33,759 nucleotides of DNA, taken from NCBI GenBank assembly GCA_003162425.1, contig PMOK01000153.1, positions 1 through 33,759 on the forward strand, given 5' to 3'. Source of the DNA: Bryobacterales bacterium (GTDB taxonomy: Bacteria > Acidobacteriota > Terriglobia > Bryobacterales > Bryobacteraceae). Position 1 is the first letter of the stretch; every line of letters starts with the position of its first letter. Of the stretch, positions 15,669 through 22,968 are shown one piece after another. Below the pieces are notes generated by a model. It searched no databases. It had not been told where the DNA came from and saw only the letters and a program-made list of their open reading frames with translations. The position numbers and the translations under genes were made by a program.

Positions 15669-16051
15669 CCGCCGAAGATCCACGAAAAAACGACCGCCGT
15701 GAAGCCGCAAACCCAAATCGCAAGCAGAACTGCTGATACCGGGCTTGCCGCCGAAGGGACAGCCAAGAGGGGCGCTGTTGCCGACGGCGCGAAGGGCTGG
15801 CTGATCTCTTCCATTGCGACAGGGAACGGCGATTGCGCGATGGAGGTGGCTGTCCGCCATTCAAATTGACTGCCCATGCTTACCAGCAATGCAAAGGGAA
15901 TGAGGAACTTGACTGATGCCGCCAGCCAGAGGCCGTACCGAACCTGGGCACGTTGCTTTCTCAATGCCAGGCTCAAGAGCCCCGCCGCCGCCGCGAACAG
16001 AGTGGATTGCCACAGGTGGTTGGCTAGGGGTGTCAGGTTCGCCGGAATCAT
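15660..16051 (-). pseudogene. Truncated M56/BlaR1-type membrane sensor
   Basis: The first 130 or so residues are the N-terminal part of a BlaR1/MecR1-type sensor-protease: ANLTPLANHLWQSTLFAAAA, then LLSLALRKQRAQVRYGLWLA, SVKFLIPFALL and the helix SAVLLAIWVCGFTAVVFSW. After this the sequence changes in frame to a receptor fragment and then repeat sequence, stopping at 15443. The zinc-protease HExxH region and the extracellular sensor domain are absent. Full-length relatives are several hundred residues. The start ATG at 16049-16051 overlaps the last four bases of the BlaI-type regulator gene, the usual arrangement for this pair. A 202-residue membrane-anchored hybrid could still be made, but signalling by proteolysis should be lost. 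Confidence 0.75.
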
Positions 16052-16434
16052 TTTGATTTGTCCTTTCTCGCTAGCTTCTTCAGAGCTTGTTCGGCTTCCT
16101 TGACGTCGTCAAGCGTAAGCTGGCCGGATTCGATGAGATGGGCCATCACTGGTTTGGTCCTGCCTCCAAAGAGTCCGAGCAATTCGTCTATCAACCTGCC
16201 TTGCGCTTCGCCGCGAGAAATGGCTGCCTCAAATATGTTGGCGTTGCTGATCCTCTTGACGCAGCGCACGGCTTTCTTGGACTCCAGCCGATAGACGGTG
16301 GTCTGCACGGTGGTGTAGGCCGGCCTGTGGGCCTCCGGAAATGCTTCCTGAACTTCGCGAATGGAGCAGGCGCCGCGGTTCCACAGGGTCTCCATGATTT
16401 GAAGTTCGAGCTTGGTTAATTTCGGCAGCGACAT
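16048..16434 (-). CDS. BlaI/MecI/CopY family repressor
   Basis: This 128-residue winged-helix repressor reads MSLPKLTKLELQIMETLWNR at the start, then SIREVQEAF and AYTTVQTTVYRLESKKAV (recognition helix and wing, residues about 40-60). The C-terminal helical dimerisation part contains LIDELLGLFGG. In the family the repressor is cleaved by its M56 partner when the signal arrives. Here the partner gene overlaps it by four bases but is truncated, so release of repression by cleavage looks impossible. A palindromic site sits in its own promoter, consistent with autorepression. Confidence 0.9.
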   Translation of the reverse strand: MSLPKLTKLELQIMETLWNRGACSIREVQEAFPEAHRPAYTTVQTTVYRLESKKAVRCVKRISNANIFEAAISRGEAQGRLIDELLGLFGGRTKPVMAHLIESGQLTLDDVKEAEQALKKLARKDKSK

Positions 16435-16458
16435 AGCATCCTAATGTCTTTGACGTTT

Positions 16459-16487
16459 AGTCTACTATACAGATAGTTGGACGGCAA
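16459..16487 (-). promoter_or_regulatory. Promoter of the BlaI-type gene with embedded operator
   Basis: On the minus strand TTGCCG (16482-16487) and TAGACT (16459-16464) are 17 bases apart. The spacer holds the inverted repeat ACTAT-ACAG-ATAGT (16464-16477), and TAGT-CT-ACTA (plus strand, 16458-16467) overlaps it. BlaI-family dimers bind such short AT-rich inverted repeats inside promoters. The start codon is 25 bases downstream of the -10. Confidence 0.5.
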
Positions 16488-16508
16488 GCCTTTTTTTGAG
16501 CGCGTGCT

Positions 16509-17249
16509 TCAAATCCCGTTCAGCAGTTGCCCCGGATTTAGCGGCCCGTGGAAAACGATATTGCGGGGAGCGGCTTGGTACGCAAGGGCTCCGAGATAGT
16601 TCGGCGCAGGGTCCAAGTGTTGGAGAGTCCATCCGGCAGCGGCGCTGACGTCGTCACCGATATGAACGAACCGCGCCGGAGCATCCCGGGACAACGTCAC
16701 TTGGAATTGATCCAGTGGAAGGTACAGACCGTCGCCAATCGCTTTGATGTACGCTTCTTTCCGCGTCCAGCAGCGGAAGAACGCGTCTCTGGCCGATATC
16801 TTGTCGCCGATCGATAACAACTCCGCGGCTTCCGCCCTCGAGAAGTAATGCGAAGCAACCTGGGCAATTTCTGGAATGTCTCGCAACTCTTCGACATCGA
16901 CGCCAATCTCAGAGTCAACCGTGAAGGCGTAGAGGGCCAAGCCACCCGAGTGCGCCATGTTGAAGCGGATCCGGGAGCCACCTTGGAGCATGGGCTTTCC
17001 CCTAGGGCCGAATTCAAATCCGACGTCTCGAGGCTGACACTGCAGCAAATGCGCCAGCAGCAGGCGTAGCGCTCCCTGTGAAAACTCATAGGATCGTGTC
17101 AAATAGTCGAAAACGAACCGATCCGCTCGCGCAACCTCGCTGGGCGAAAGTAAACATCTGTAAGCGTGGCTCACTTCCGCCGGAGCGTTCAGCCAAACGG
17201 CCCAGACGTGCACCTCGGTATGACCTGGAACAAGATCAATGTCGTTCAT
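16509..17249 (-). CDS. Sfp-type 4'-phosphopantetheinyl transferase
   Basis: This 246-residue enzyme moves phosphopantetheine from coenzyme A to the serine of carrier domains, here most likely the T domain of the neighbouring NRPS. The family motifs are intact: FNMAHSGG (96-103), IGVDVEE with Asp118 and Glu120 (Mg2+ ligands), and FFRCWTRKEAYIKAIGDGL with Glu165 and the following lysines. The N-terminal GPRGKPML motif is also present. ATG 17249 is preferred over an in-frame TTG at 17282 because GGAGGA lies upstream of it. It is encoded divergently from the P450 remnant and NRPS. Length and motifs fit the Sfp/EntD/Gsp group rather than the short AcpS type. Confidence 0.92.
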   Translation of the reverse strand: MNDIDLVPGHTEVHVWAVWLNAPAEVSHAYRCLLSPSEVARADRFVFDYLTRSYEFSQGALRLLLAHLLQCQPRDVGFEFGPRGKPMLQGGSRIRFNMAHSGGLALYAFTVDSEIGVDVEELRDIPEIAQVASHYFSRAEAAELLSIGDKISARDAFFRCWTRKEAYIKAIGDGLYLPLDQFQVTLSRDAPARFVHIGDDVSAAAGWTLQHLDPAPNYLGALAYQAAPRNIVFHGPLNPGQLLNGI

Positions 17250-17255
17250 AACGTT

Positions 17256-17272
17256 GGAGGATGCCGTCCTCC
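17256..17272 (-). promoter_or_regulatory. Hairpin that covers the ribosome site of the PPTase gene
   Basis: GGAGGA (17256-17261) and TCCTCC (17267-17272) form a perfect 6-bp stem with a 5-base loop. In the minus-strand transcript the GGAGGA lies some 18 bases upstream of the ATG at 17249 and would pair with the downstream TCCTCC. This could mask the Shine-Dalgarno sequence. It is a structural observation only. Confidence 0.35.
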
Positions 17273-17457
17273 GTAGTCTCAACCTTTCTTAGACGCTCAA
17301 CATCCATTTTGTACTAGTAGTACTGAACCGCCAAAGCCATGAAAAATGCGCTTCGGCGACGAGAAACAATGCTAAGATTAATTGCCAATCAGACAATTCA
17401 AAAGGCAAGCCCCGAAGGCTGGTTCGGTTGAACTGTCGTTGTGCGAGCCATGGGAGA

Positions 17458-17793
17458 ACAGGAGTGTTACTGCTGGTTGCCCGTGTAGTGTTCCGCACCG
17501 CATCGCTGTCGTTTGATCCACGCTCGCCCGCCTGCCAGTATTGCCATGGTAATACTCCGGCCTTCATTCACAGTACTGAAGATTCATTCAAGTTCGGCGT
17601 TGCGCATGCCATAATGAAAGGACAGATCGCCTTCAGTACCCTTTTGCGGCGGTTGAAGAATTTGGCATTGGCTTCCGAGGATTTAGTTTGGCGCGAGAAT
17701 CTCGGCTTACGGGGACTCAGCGGCCTGCCGGTTCGGTTCGACCTGCCGGGTGATGAATTCGCGGCTTCCCGCCTCGCGCTGGTCCGAGAGTAA
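17458..17793 (+). pseudogene. C-terminal remnant of a cytochrome P450 lacking the heme cysteine
   Basis: Bases 17581-17750 encode FKFGVAHAIMKGQIAFSTLL then RRLKNLALASEDLVWRENLG and LRGLSGLPVRFDL. This is the C-terminal L-helix to beta-bulge end of bacterial P450s, where the usual sequence is FGxGxHxCxGAxLAxxEGQIAFSTLLRR...LxLRGLxxLPV. The heme loop is deleted: FGVAH is followed directly by AIMKGQIA and no cysteine ligand remains. A weaker match to the preceding region (GVLLLVA....SFDPRSP) extends the remnant back to about 17458 in the same frame. The stop at 17791-17793 is three bases before the NRPS start, so the P450 was probably once its operon partner. The rest of the 17250-17457 gap shows no gene. 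Confidence 0.7.
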
Positions 17794-17796
17794 CCC

Positions 17797-20700
17797 ATGC
17801 CAAGCTCCAACACGAGCTCCGAAGCCCAGCGGCAACTGCTCGAAAGATTTCGGCGCGGCGAACTACAAGCCTCCAGCGACGCACTTGGGCCGCTGACTCC
17901 CCGGGCACCTGAGGCGCAGGTTCCGCTATCACCCGACCTGGAGCAACTTTGGCTTCATGACCGGTTGGCCGGCGGCGCTCCCGTCAATAACGAATCTGTC
18001 ACGATTCACAAGCGGGGACCGCTGGACCCGGTTGTTCTCGAACGCTGCTTCAACGAGATTGCCCGCCGTCATGAGATCTGGCGATCTGCGTTCCCCATGA
18101 TCGATGGGAAAGTCATTCAGCGAATCGATTCGAATGTTCAGGCGTCTCTGCCGTTCATCGACCTCAGTCACCTTCCCGTCGGGGAACGGGAAGCGGAAGC
18201 CATTCGAATCGCAACCGAAGATGCTTGCCGGCCCTTTGATCTCAACGTCGCGCCTCTATTTCGCGTGCTCCTGGTTCGATATTCTGAAGCTTACCACCGG
18301 ATTTATCTCACCGTGCACCGTCTGATCTTCGATTGCGCGACGATAGATCATGTGCTGATTGGGGAGTTGGCCTCCCTGTACAACGCGTATTCTACCGGCC
18401 AGCCGTCTCCGCTTCCGGAACTCCATTTCCAGTACAGCGATTACGCCGCGTGGAAGCGGCGCCAGAGCGCCGGTGGCAGTCACCTTGCCCAAATGGAATA
18501 CTGGCGCCAGATCCTTTCAGGGGATCTGCCTCCGTTAGAGCTCCCTACCGACCTGCCACGTCCCGCCACGTCTACCTGGCGTAGCGGAATGGAAATCTGC
18601 TCGATACCAGCGCAGTTGATCGAAGCGCTTAAGGAGTTGGGCAGAAGCGAGGGTGCGACGCTTTACATGACGCTTCTGGCCGCGTTCCAGGTTCTGCTCT
18701 TTCGTTATTCCGGAGGAGACGAAATCATCATAGGCGGCAAGACAAATACGCGCACCCGGCCCGAGTTTGAACCCCTGGTGGGCTCTTTTGTGAATACGAT
18801 TGTTTTCCGAAGCCACATCGGAGGCGGACCGTCATTCCGTGAGTTCCTGGGACAAGTCAAAGGTACCGTCCTGGGCGCCCTGGCTCACAGTGAGATTCCG
18901 TTCGACGATGTCGTGCGCGAACTGGCGCCCAAGCGCGACTCCAACCGTTACCCCATTTTCCAAGTTCTGTTCTCGATGCGGGCGCCCTATGGGGATTTTC
19001 CGGAAGGTTGGAACGTCACCGACATGGAAGTCCACAGCGGTGCCTCCTGTTTCGACCTCTTCATTGAGTTCTTAGAGCACCCCCAGGGCTTGACGGGACG
19101 ATTCGAGTACAGCACCGATCTTTTTGACCGTGCCACGATCCAACGCTTCCAGAAGAATTTTCAAGTGCTGTTGCAAGAGCTGGTCTCGAACCCGGACCAA
19201 GCTGTCTCCGAAGCACAGTTGCTCACCGCGGAGGAACGGCATACCCTGCTCGTGGACTGGAACAATACCAGCAAAAGCTTCCCCAGGCTTCTCATTCACG
19301 AGCTGTTCGAGGATCAGGTAGAGAGAAGCCCCGATCGCCCAGCGCTTGTTTTTCGCGGCCAGCAGTTAACGTATGCCGAACTGAATGCCCGCTCAAACAA
19401 GCTAGCGCGCCACCTTCGCCAACACGGGACGGCGAGTGGATCCCTGGTGGGCGTCTACCTGGAGCGGTCGTTCGAAATGGTGGTGGCGCTGGTCGCCATT
19501 TTGAAATCCGGCGCCGCCTATGTCCCCTACGATCCGGACCTTCCGTTGTCTCGCCTCAACACGATGATTGAGGATTCCCACCCCGTGTGTGTGATCACTC
19601 AGCAAAAGTTGAGTGGAAATTTGGCTGGGTACACTGGGGACACGCTCCTTCTCGATTCAGGCTGCGAAGTTATTGACGGTCAACCGGGATCGAATCTCCG
19701 GATACCGGTAGATCCACGGGACGCCATCTATGCCATTTACACTTCCGGGTCGACCGGTGTTCCCAACGCCGCGATAAATACCCACGAAGCGGTGGCGAAC
19801 CGCATTCTGTGGATGCAGGATCAATACCCGCTCGGAACCAGCGATCGTATCCTGCAGAAGACTCCTTACAGCTTCGACGTGTCCGTTTGGGAGTTCTTCT
19901 GGCCCATTGTGACCGGCGCCACGCTGGTGATCGCCGAGCCGGACGGCCACAAGGATCCAGCTTATCTCGCGAACCTCATTAGCGCCGAGAGGATCACGAC
20001 CATCCATTTCGTGCCTTCCATGCTGCGGGAATTTCTTGAGACGCCCAAACTGGCGAGTTGCTGCTCGCTAAAGCGGGTCTTCGCAAGCGGTGAAGCATTG
20101 CCGCCAGATCTGCGGCAAAAGTTTTATCGGTTGCTGAAGGCGGAGTTGCACAATCTGTACGGACCCACGGAAGCGGCCGTGGATGTGACCTATTGGGACT
20201 GTGCCAACCCAATGCCTTGCGCAACCGTGCCCATCGGGCGTCCCATCGCGAACGTCAAAGCGTACATACTAGACCGCCATCTGGCGCCGGTCCCAATCGG
20301 CGTCGCGGGCGAACTACACCTCGGAGGCGTCGCAATCGCTCGCGGATATCTGAACCGGCCTGAACTCACCGCCGCGCGGTTCATTCCGGATCCCTTTGAT
20401 AAAAATCCAGAGGCGCGTCTTTACAAGACGGGGGATCGGGCGCGCTTTCTGGCGGACGGCAATATCGAATACCTGGGCCGGCTTGATAATCAGGTGAAGC
20501 TACGCGGCTTCCGTATTGAACTTGGGGACATTGAAGCAACTCTTCAGGAAAACAAGCAGGTCCGGTCTGCCGCCGTGATGTTAAGGGAAGACGACCGCGG
20601 CGGCCAACGGCTAGTAGCCTGCTTGGTCCTGAATGGATTGGAGTTGGACGCGGCTGCGTTGCGCGCGTTTCTGAAAGAGCGCATTCCTCATTACATGATT

Positions 20701-21903
20701 CCGGCAGCATTCATCGCCGTGAATTCAATTCCAAAGACCGCCAGCGGCAAACTGGACCGAAAGGCGTTGTCGGCCGCCGAGTTGGGGCCAACGACTCAAC
20801 CCGAGTTCGTCCCGCCTAACGATGAGATCGAGCGGCGCTTGGCGAACTTGTGGCAGGAGGTGTTGGGAGTTTACCCCATCGGAGTCACGGACGACTATTT
20901 CGACCTGGGCGGCCACTCCTTGTTAGCCCTCCGGCTTTTCTCGGAGATCAAGTTCTGTTTCAATCTCGAGTTGCCACTGGCGACCCTGTTCTATGCGCCT
21001 ACCGTGCGAACCATGGCGCGAATAATCGGTGACTCCGGATTTCACCAAGTGACATCGCCCGTCGTCCCTATTCAACCCAACGGCACGAAGCCGGCGATCT
21101 TCTGCATTGGTCCTGGGAACGGTGAGGTGATCCTGTTCCGGGCGTTGGCGCTCGAACTCGGACGAGACCAGCCGCTGTACGGACTGCAGCCGTTCAGCAT
21201 GGTCGACCGCCTTTCCACGGTGGAAACGATCGCAGCCGGCTATATCGAACATCTTCGGGAACAGGGCGAGCGCCAGCCATTCTGTCTGCTCGGTTATTCC
21301 TTCGGCGGTATGGTGGCGCTGGAGATGGCTCAGCAGTTGCGGCGAGCTGGGGCGGAGCTACCCATCGTGGCGCTCATTGACACGACTTACGTGGCCGGCT
21401 GGAAAGCTCTCGAGCCATGGAAGGACCGAATCCGGCGTTACCGGTATCACTTGAATCAGATCGCACGTGGGCCAAGGGGCCTAGGTCATTTGGTGGACCG
21501 ATTACGATCTAACTCTTTTCGGGTGATACACAAGATCTCCACTACCGTTGGACTCGGGGTACCGAAAATCGCGAGCGATATTGCGAGCCGGCAGTTCCTA
21601 GCGGAGGAGAACTATCGTGCCAAACCTTACCCGGGGAGGGTCTATCTGTTTAAGTCGGAATCGCGCCCCGAGTTTTTCGGCGACGATCCGGACTTGGGGT
21701 GGGGGAAGATTCTTTTGGATCTGCGAATCGAAGCTGTCACCGGAGATCACCAGACAATCCACATTGGGACGAATCTGAAGATCCTGGCGCGAAAGCTGGC
21801 AGAGTTCCTTGAAGATTCGCCTCAGCGCCAGGGTGCAAGGACGGCGGCTGCCGCACGGCACGCCACCGTCGGCGGCGCGAATTCGCTGCCCCAATCAGGA
21901 TAG
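17797..21903 (+). CDS. Single-module NRPS, C-A(Ser)-T-TE (EntF-like architecture)
   Basis: This 1368-residue synthetase has four domains: condensation (about 40-465), adenylation (about 485-1000), carrier (about 1010-1075, LGGHS with Ser1041) and type I thioesterase (about 1090-1340; GYSFGG with Ser1168, Asp1195 in LID, His1318 in GDH). The A-domain pocket residues read Asp694, Val695, Trp698, His737, Phe762, Ser764, Leu787, Val795, Asp796, Lys985, that is DVWHFSLVDK, the known serine code and the one I recall for EntF. The condensation core motif is unusual: HRLIFDC at 174-180 replaces HHxxxDG, so the second, catalytic His is Arg175. The A3 loop reads SGSTGVPNAA and lacks the usual PKG. The PPTase encoded divergently upstream should activate it. 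No dihydroxybenzoate or MbtH genes are in the window. Confidence 0.92.
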   Translation: MPSSNTSSEAQRQLLERFRRGELQASSDALGPLTPRAPEAQVPLSPDLEQLWLHDRLAGGAPVNNESVTIHKRGPLDPVVLERCFNEIARRHEIWRSAFPMIDGKVIQRIDSNVQASLPFIDLSHLPVGEREAEAIRIATEDACRPFDLNVAPLFRVLLVRYSEAYHRIYLTVHRLIFDCATIDHVLIGELASLYNAYSTGQPSPLPELHFQYSDYAAWKRRQSAGGSHLAQMEYWRQILSGDLPPLELPTDLPRPATSTWRSGMEICSIPAQLIEALKELGRSEGATLYMTLLAAFQVLLFRYSGGDEIIIGGKTNTRTRPEFEPLVGSFVNTIVFRSHIGGGPSFREFLGQVKGTVLGALAHSEIPFDDVVRELAPKRDSNRYPIFQVLFSMRAPYGDFPEGWNVTDMEVHSGASCFDLFIEFLEHPQGLTGRFEYSTDLFDRATIQRFQKNFQVLLQELVSNPDQAVSEAQLLTAEERHTLLVDWNNTSKSFPRLLIHELFEDQVERSPDRPALVFRGQQLTYAELNARSNKLARHLRQHGTASGSLVGVYLERSFEMVVALVAILKSGAAYVPYDPDLPLSRLNTMIEDSHPVCVITQQKLSGNLAGYTGDTLLLDSGCEVIDGQPGSNLRIPVDPRDAIYAIYTSGSTGVPNAAINTHEAVANRILWMQDQYPLGTSDRILQKTPYSFDVSVWEFFWPIVTGATLVIAEPDGHKDPAYLANLISAERITTIHFVPSMLREFLETPKLASCCSLKRVFASGEALPPDLRQKFYRLLKAELHNLYGPTEAAVDVTYWDCANPMPCATVPIGRPIANVKAYILDRHLAPVPIGVAGELHLGGVAIARGYLNRPELTAARFIPDPFDKNPEARLYKTGDRARFLADGNIEYLGRLDNQVKLRGFRIELGDIEATLQENKQVRSAAVMLREDDRGGQRLVACLVLNGLELDAAALRAFLKERIPHYMIPAAFIAVNSIPKTASGKLDRKALSAAELGPTTQPEFVPPNDEIERRLANLWQEVLGVYPIGVTDDYFDLGGHSLLALRLFSEIKFCFNLELPLATLFYAPTVRTMARIIGDSGFHQVTSPVVPIQPNGTKPAIFCIGPGNGEVILFRALALELGRDQPLYGLQPFSMVDRLSTVETIAAGYIEHLREQGERQPFCLLGYSFGGMVALEMAQQLRRAGAELPIVALIDTTYVAGWKALEPWKDRIRRYRYHLNQIARGPRGLGHLVDRLRSNSFRVIHKISTTVGLGVPKIASDIASRQFLAEENYRAKPYPGRVYLFKSESRPEFFGDDPDLGWGKILLDLRIEAVTGDHQTIHIGTNLKILARKLAEFLEDSPQRQGARTAAAARHATVGGANSLPQSG

Positions 21904-22130
21904 CTTTCGCTATAACTTTGCCGCTGGCAAAAACTCGATCTCAGAGGGCGGCCGGGCACGCATTACTCGGGAACTAACATGGAAATCCGTGGTGTAACCG
22001 GAAAATGAAGCGGATTGCGATGCCATACCAAAAGCGATAAGCGGGATCATTTTTTATTGGATGGGCCGCGGCGACACCAGTCCAATAGCCGGTTGCAAAG
22101 CCGCGCCAGCCGGGGTATAGTTCATCTTCT

Positions 22131-22961
22131 ATGGTTCGAACCCTCAGGCTCATTCTGATTCTCGCGGGCGCTTGCGCCTTACCCCTCTTGTCACAGCCGC
22201 AAAGCCGGCTAGAGGATTTGCACGGCAAGACCATCCTGCTCTTCACTCCGCATCCGGACGACGACACGTTCTGCTGCGCGGGCACGCTCGCTCTCCTCGC
22301 CAAAGGGGGAAATCACATTCATATCGTGATTTACACCAACGACGACAAGGGTTCTTACGATCCGGAAATGACCAGCGAACACCTGGCTCGAATCCGGATG
22401 CACGAAGAAGAGGAGGCCTGCCGCATCCTCGGCATTCCCAAGGAGAGCATTTCCTGGCTCGAATACCACGATGGCATGTTGGAATATGCCAATACGCGGG
22501 ATCTGGTGGAGGAGGTTACCAAAATCATCCGGCAGGTTCGTCCGGACGTGGTGCTATCCATCGATCCGGGCACCACCTATGTCCGCTGGCACAAAACCGA
22601 CCATCGAATGGCAGCGAACAATACCCTCGACGCGATTCGAGCCGCTGAGTGGCACCTCTACTTCCCGAATCAACTACTGCACGAAGGCTTGCAGCCATAC
22701 CTGGTGCCGCAAGAATTCTATTACTACGTGACCGACAAAGATGCTAACTATTGGGTGAACATCGATAGCGTCGTCGAAAAGAAGCTGGACGCGGCGATGG
22801 CGCACGTGAGCCAGTGGGAACCGTCCATTCACCATTACCGGCCGGATTGGGACAAAGCGGATCTGGAGAAGACAAAAGCGGAATTGCGCGCCCAGATCTT
22901 GAAAAAGGACGGGCACTACGTAGAAGCATTCCGGACCACCACGGGATTCAATCAGGAATAA
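22131..22961 (+). CDS. Secreted LmbE/PIG-L family deacetylase
   Basis: This 276-residue protein has a signal peptide (TLRLILILAGACALPLLSQP) and the LmbE/PIG-L zinc hydrolase fold. The hallmark is FTPHPDDDTF with His41 and Asp44 as likely zinc ligand and general base; a further ligand is expected in YVRWHKTDHR. Members usually remove N-acetyl groups from amino sugars (GlcNAc-PI, mycothiol and bacillithiol precursors). Export suggests that this one acts on an extracellular or periplasmic amino sugar or amide. It is followed after seven bases by a copper amine oxidase gene, so both are likely made together. The 227-base gap upstream of it shows no gene. Confidence 0.88.
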   Translation: MVRTLRLILILAGACALPLLSQPQSRLEDLHGKTILLFTPHPDDDTFCCAGTLALLAKGGNHIHIVIYTNDDKGSYDPEMTSEHLARIRMHEEEEACRILGIPKESISWLEYHDGMLEYANTRDLVEEVTKIIRQVRPDVVLSIDPGTTYVRWHKTDHRMAANNTLDAIRAAEWHLYFPNQLLHEGLQPYLVPQEFYYYVTDKDANYWVNIDSVVEKKLDAAMAHVSQWEPSIHHYRPDWDKADLEKTKAELRAQILKKDGHYVEAFRTTTGFNQE

Positions 22962-22968
22962 AGGACCC

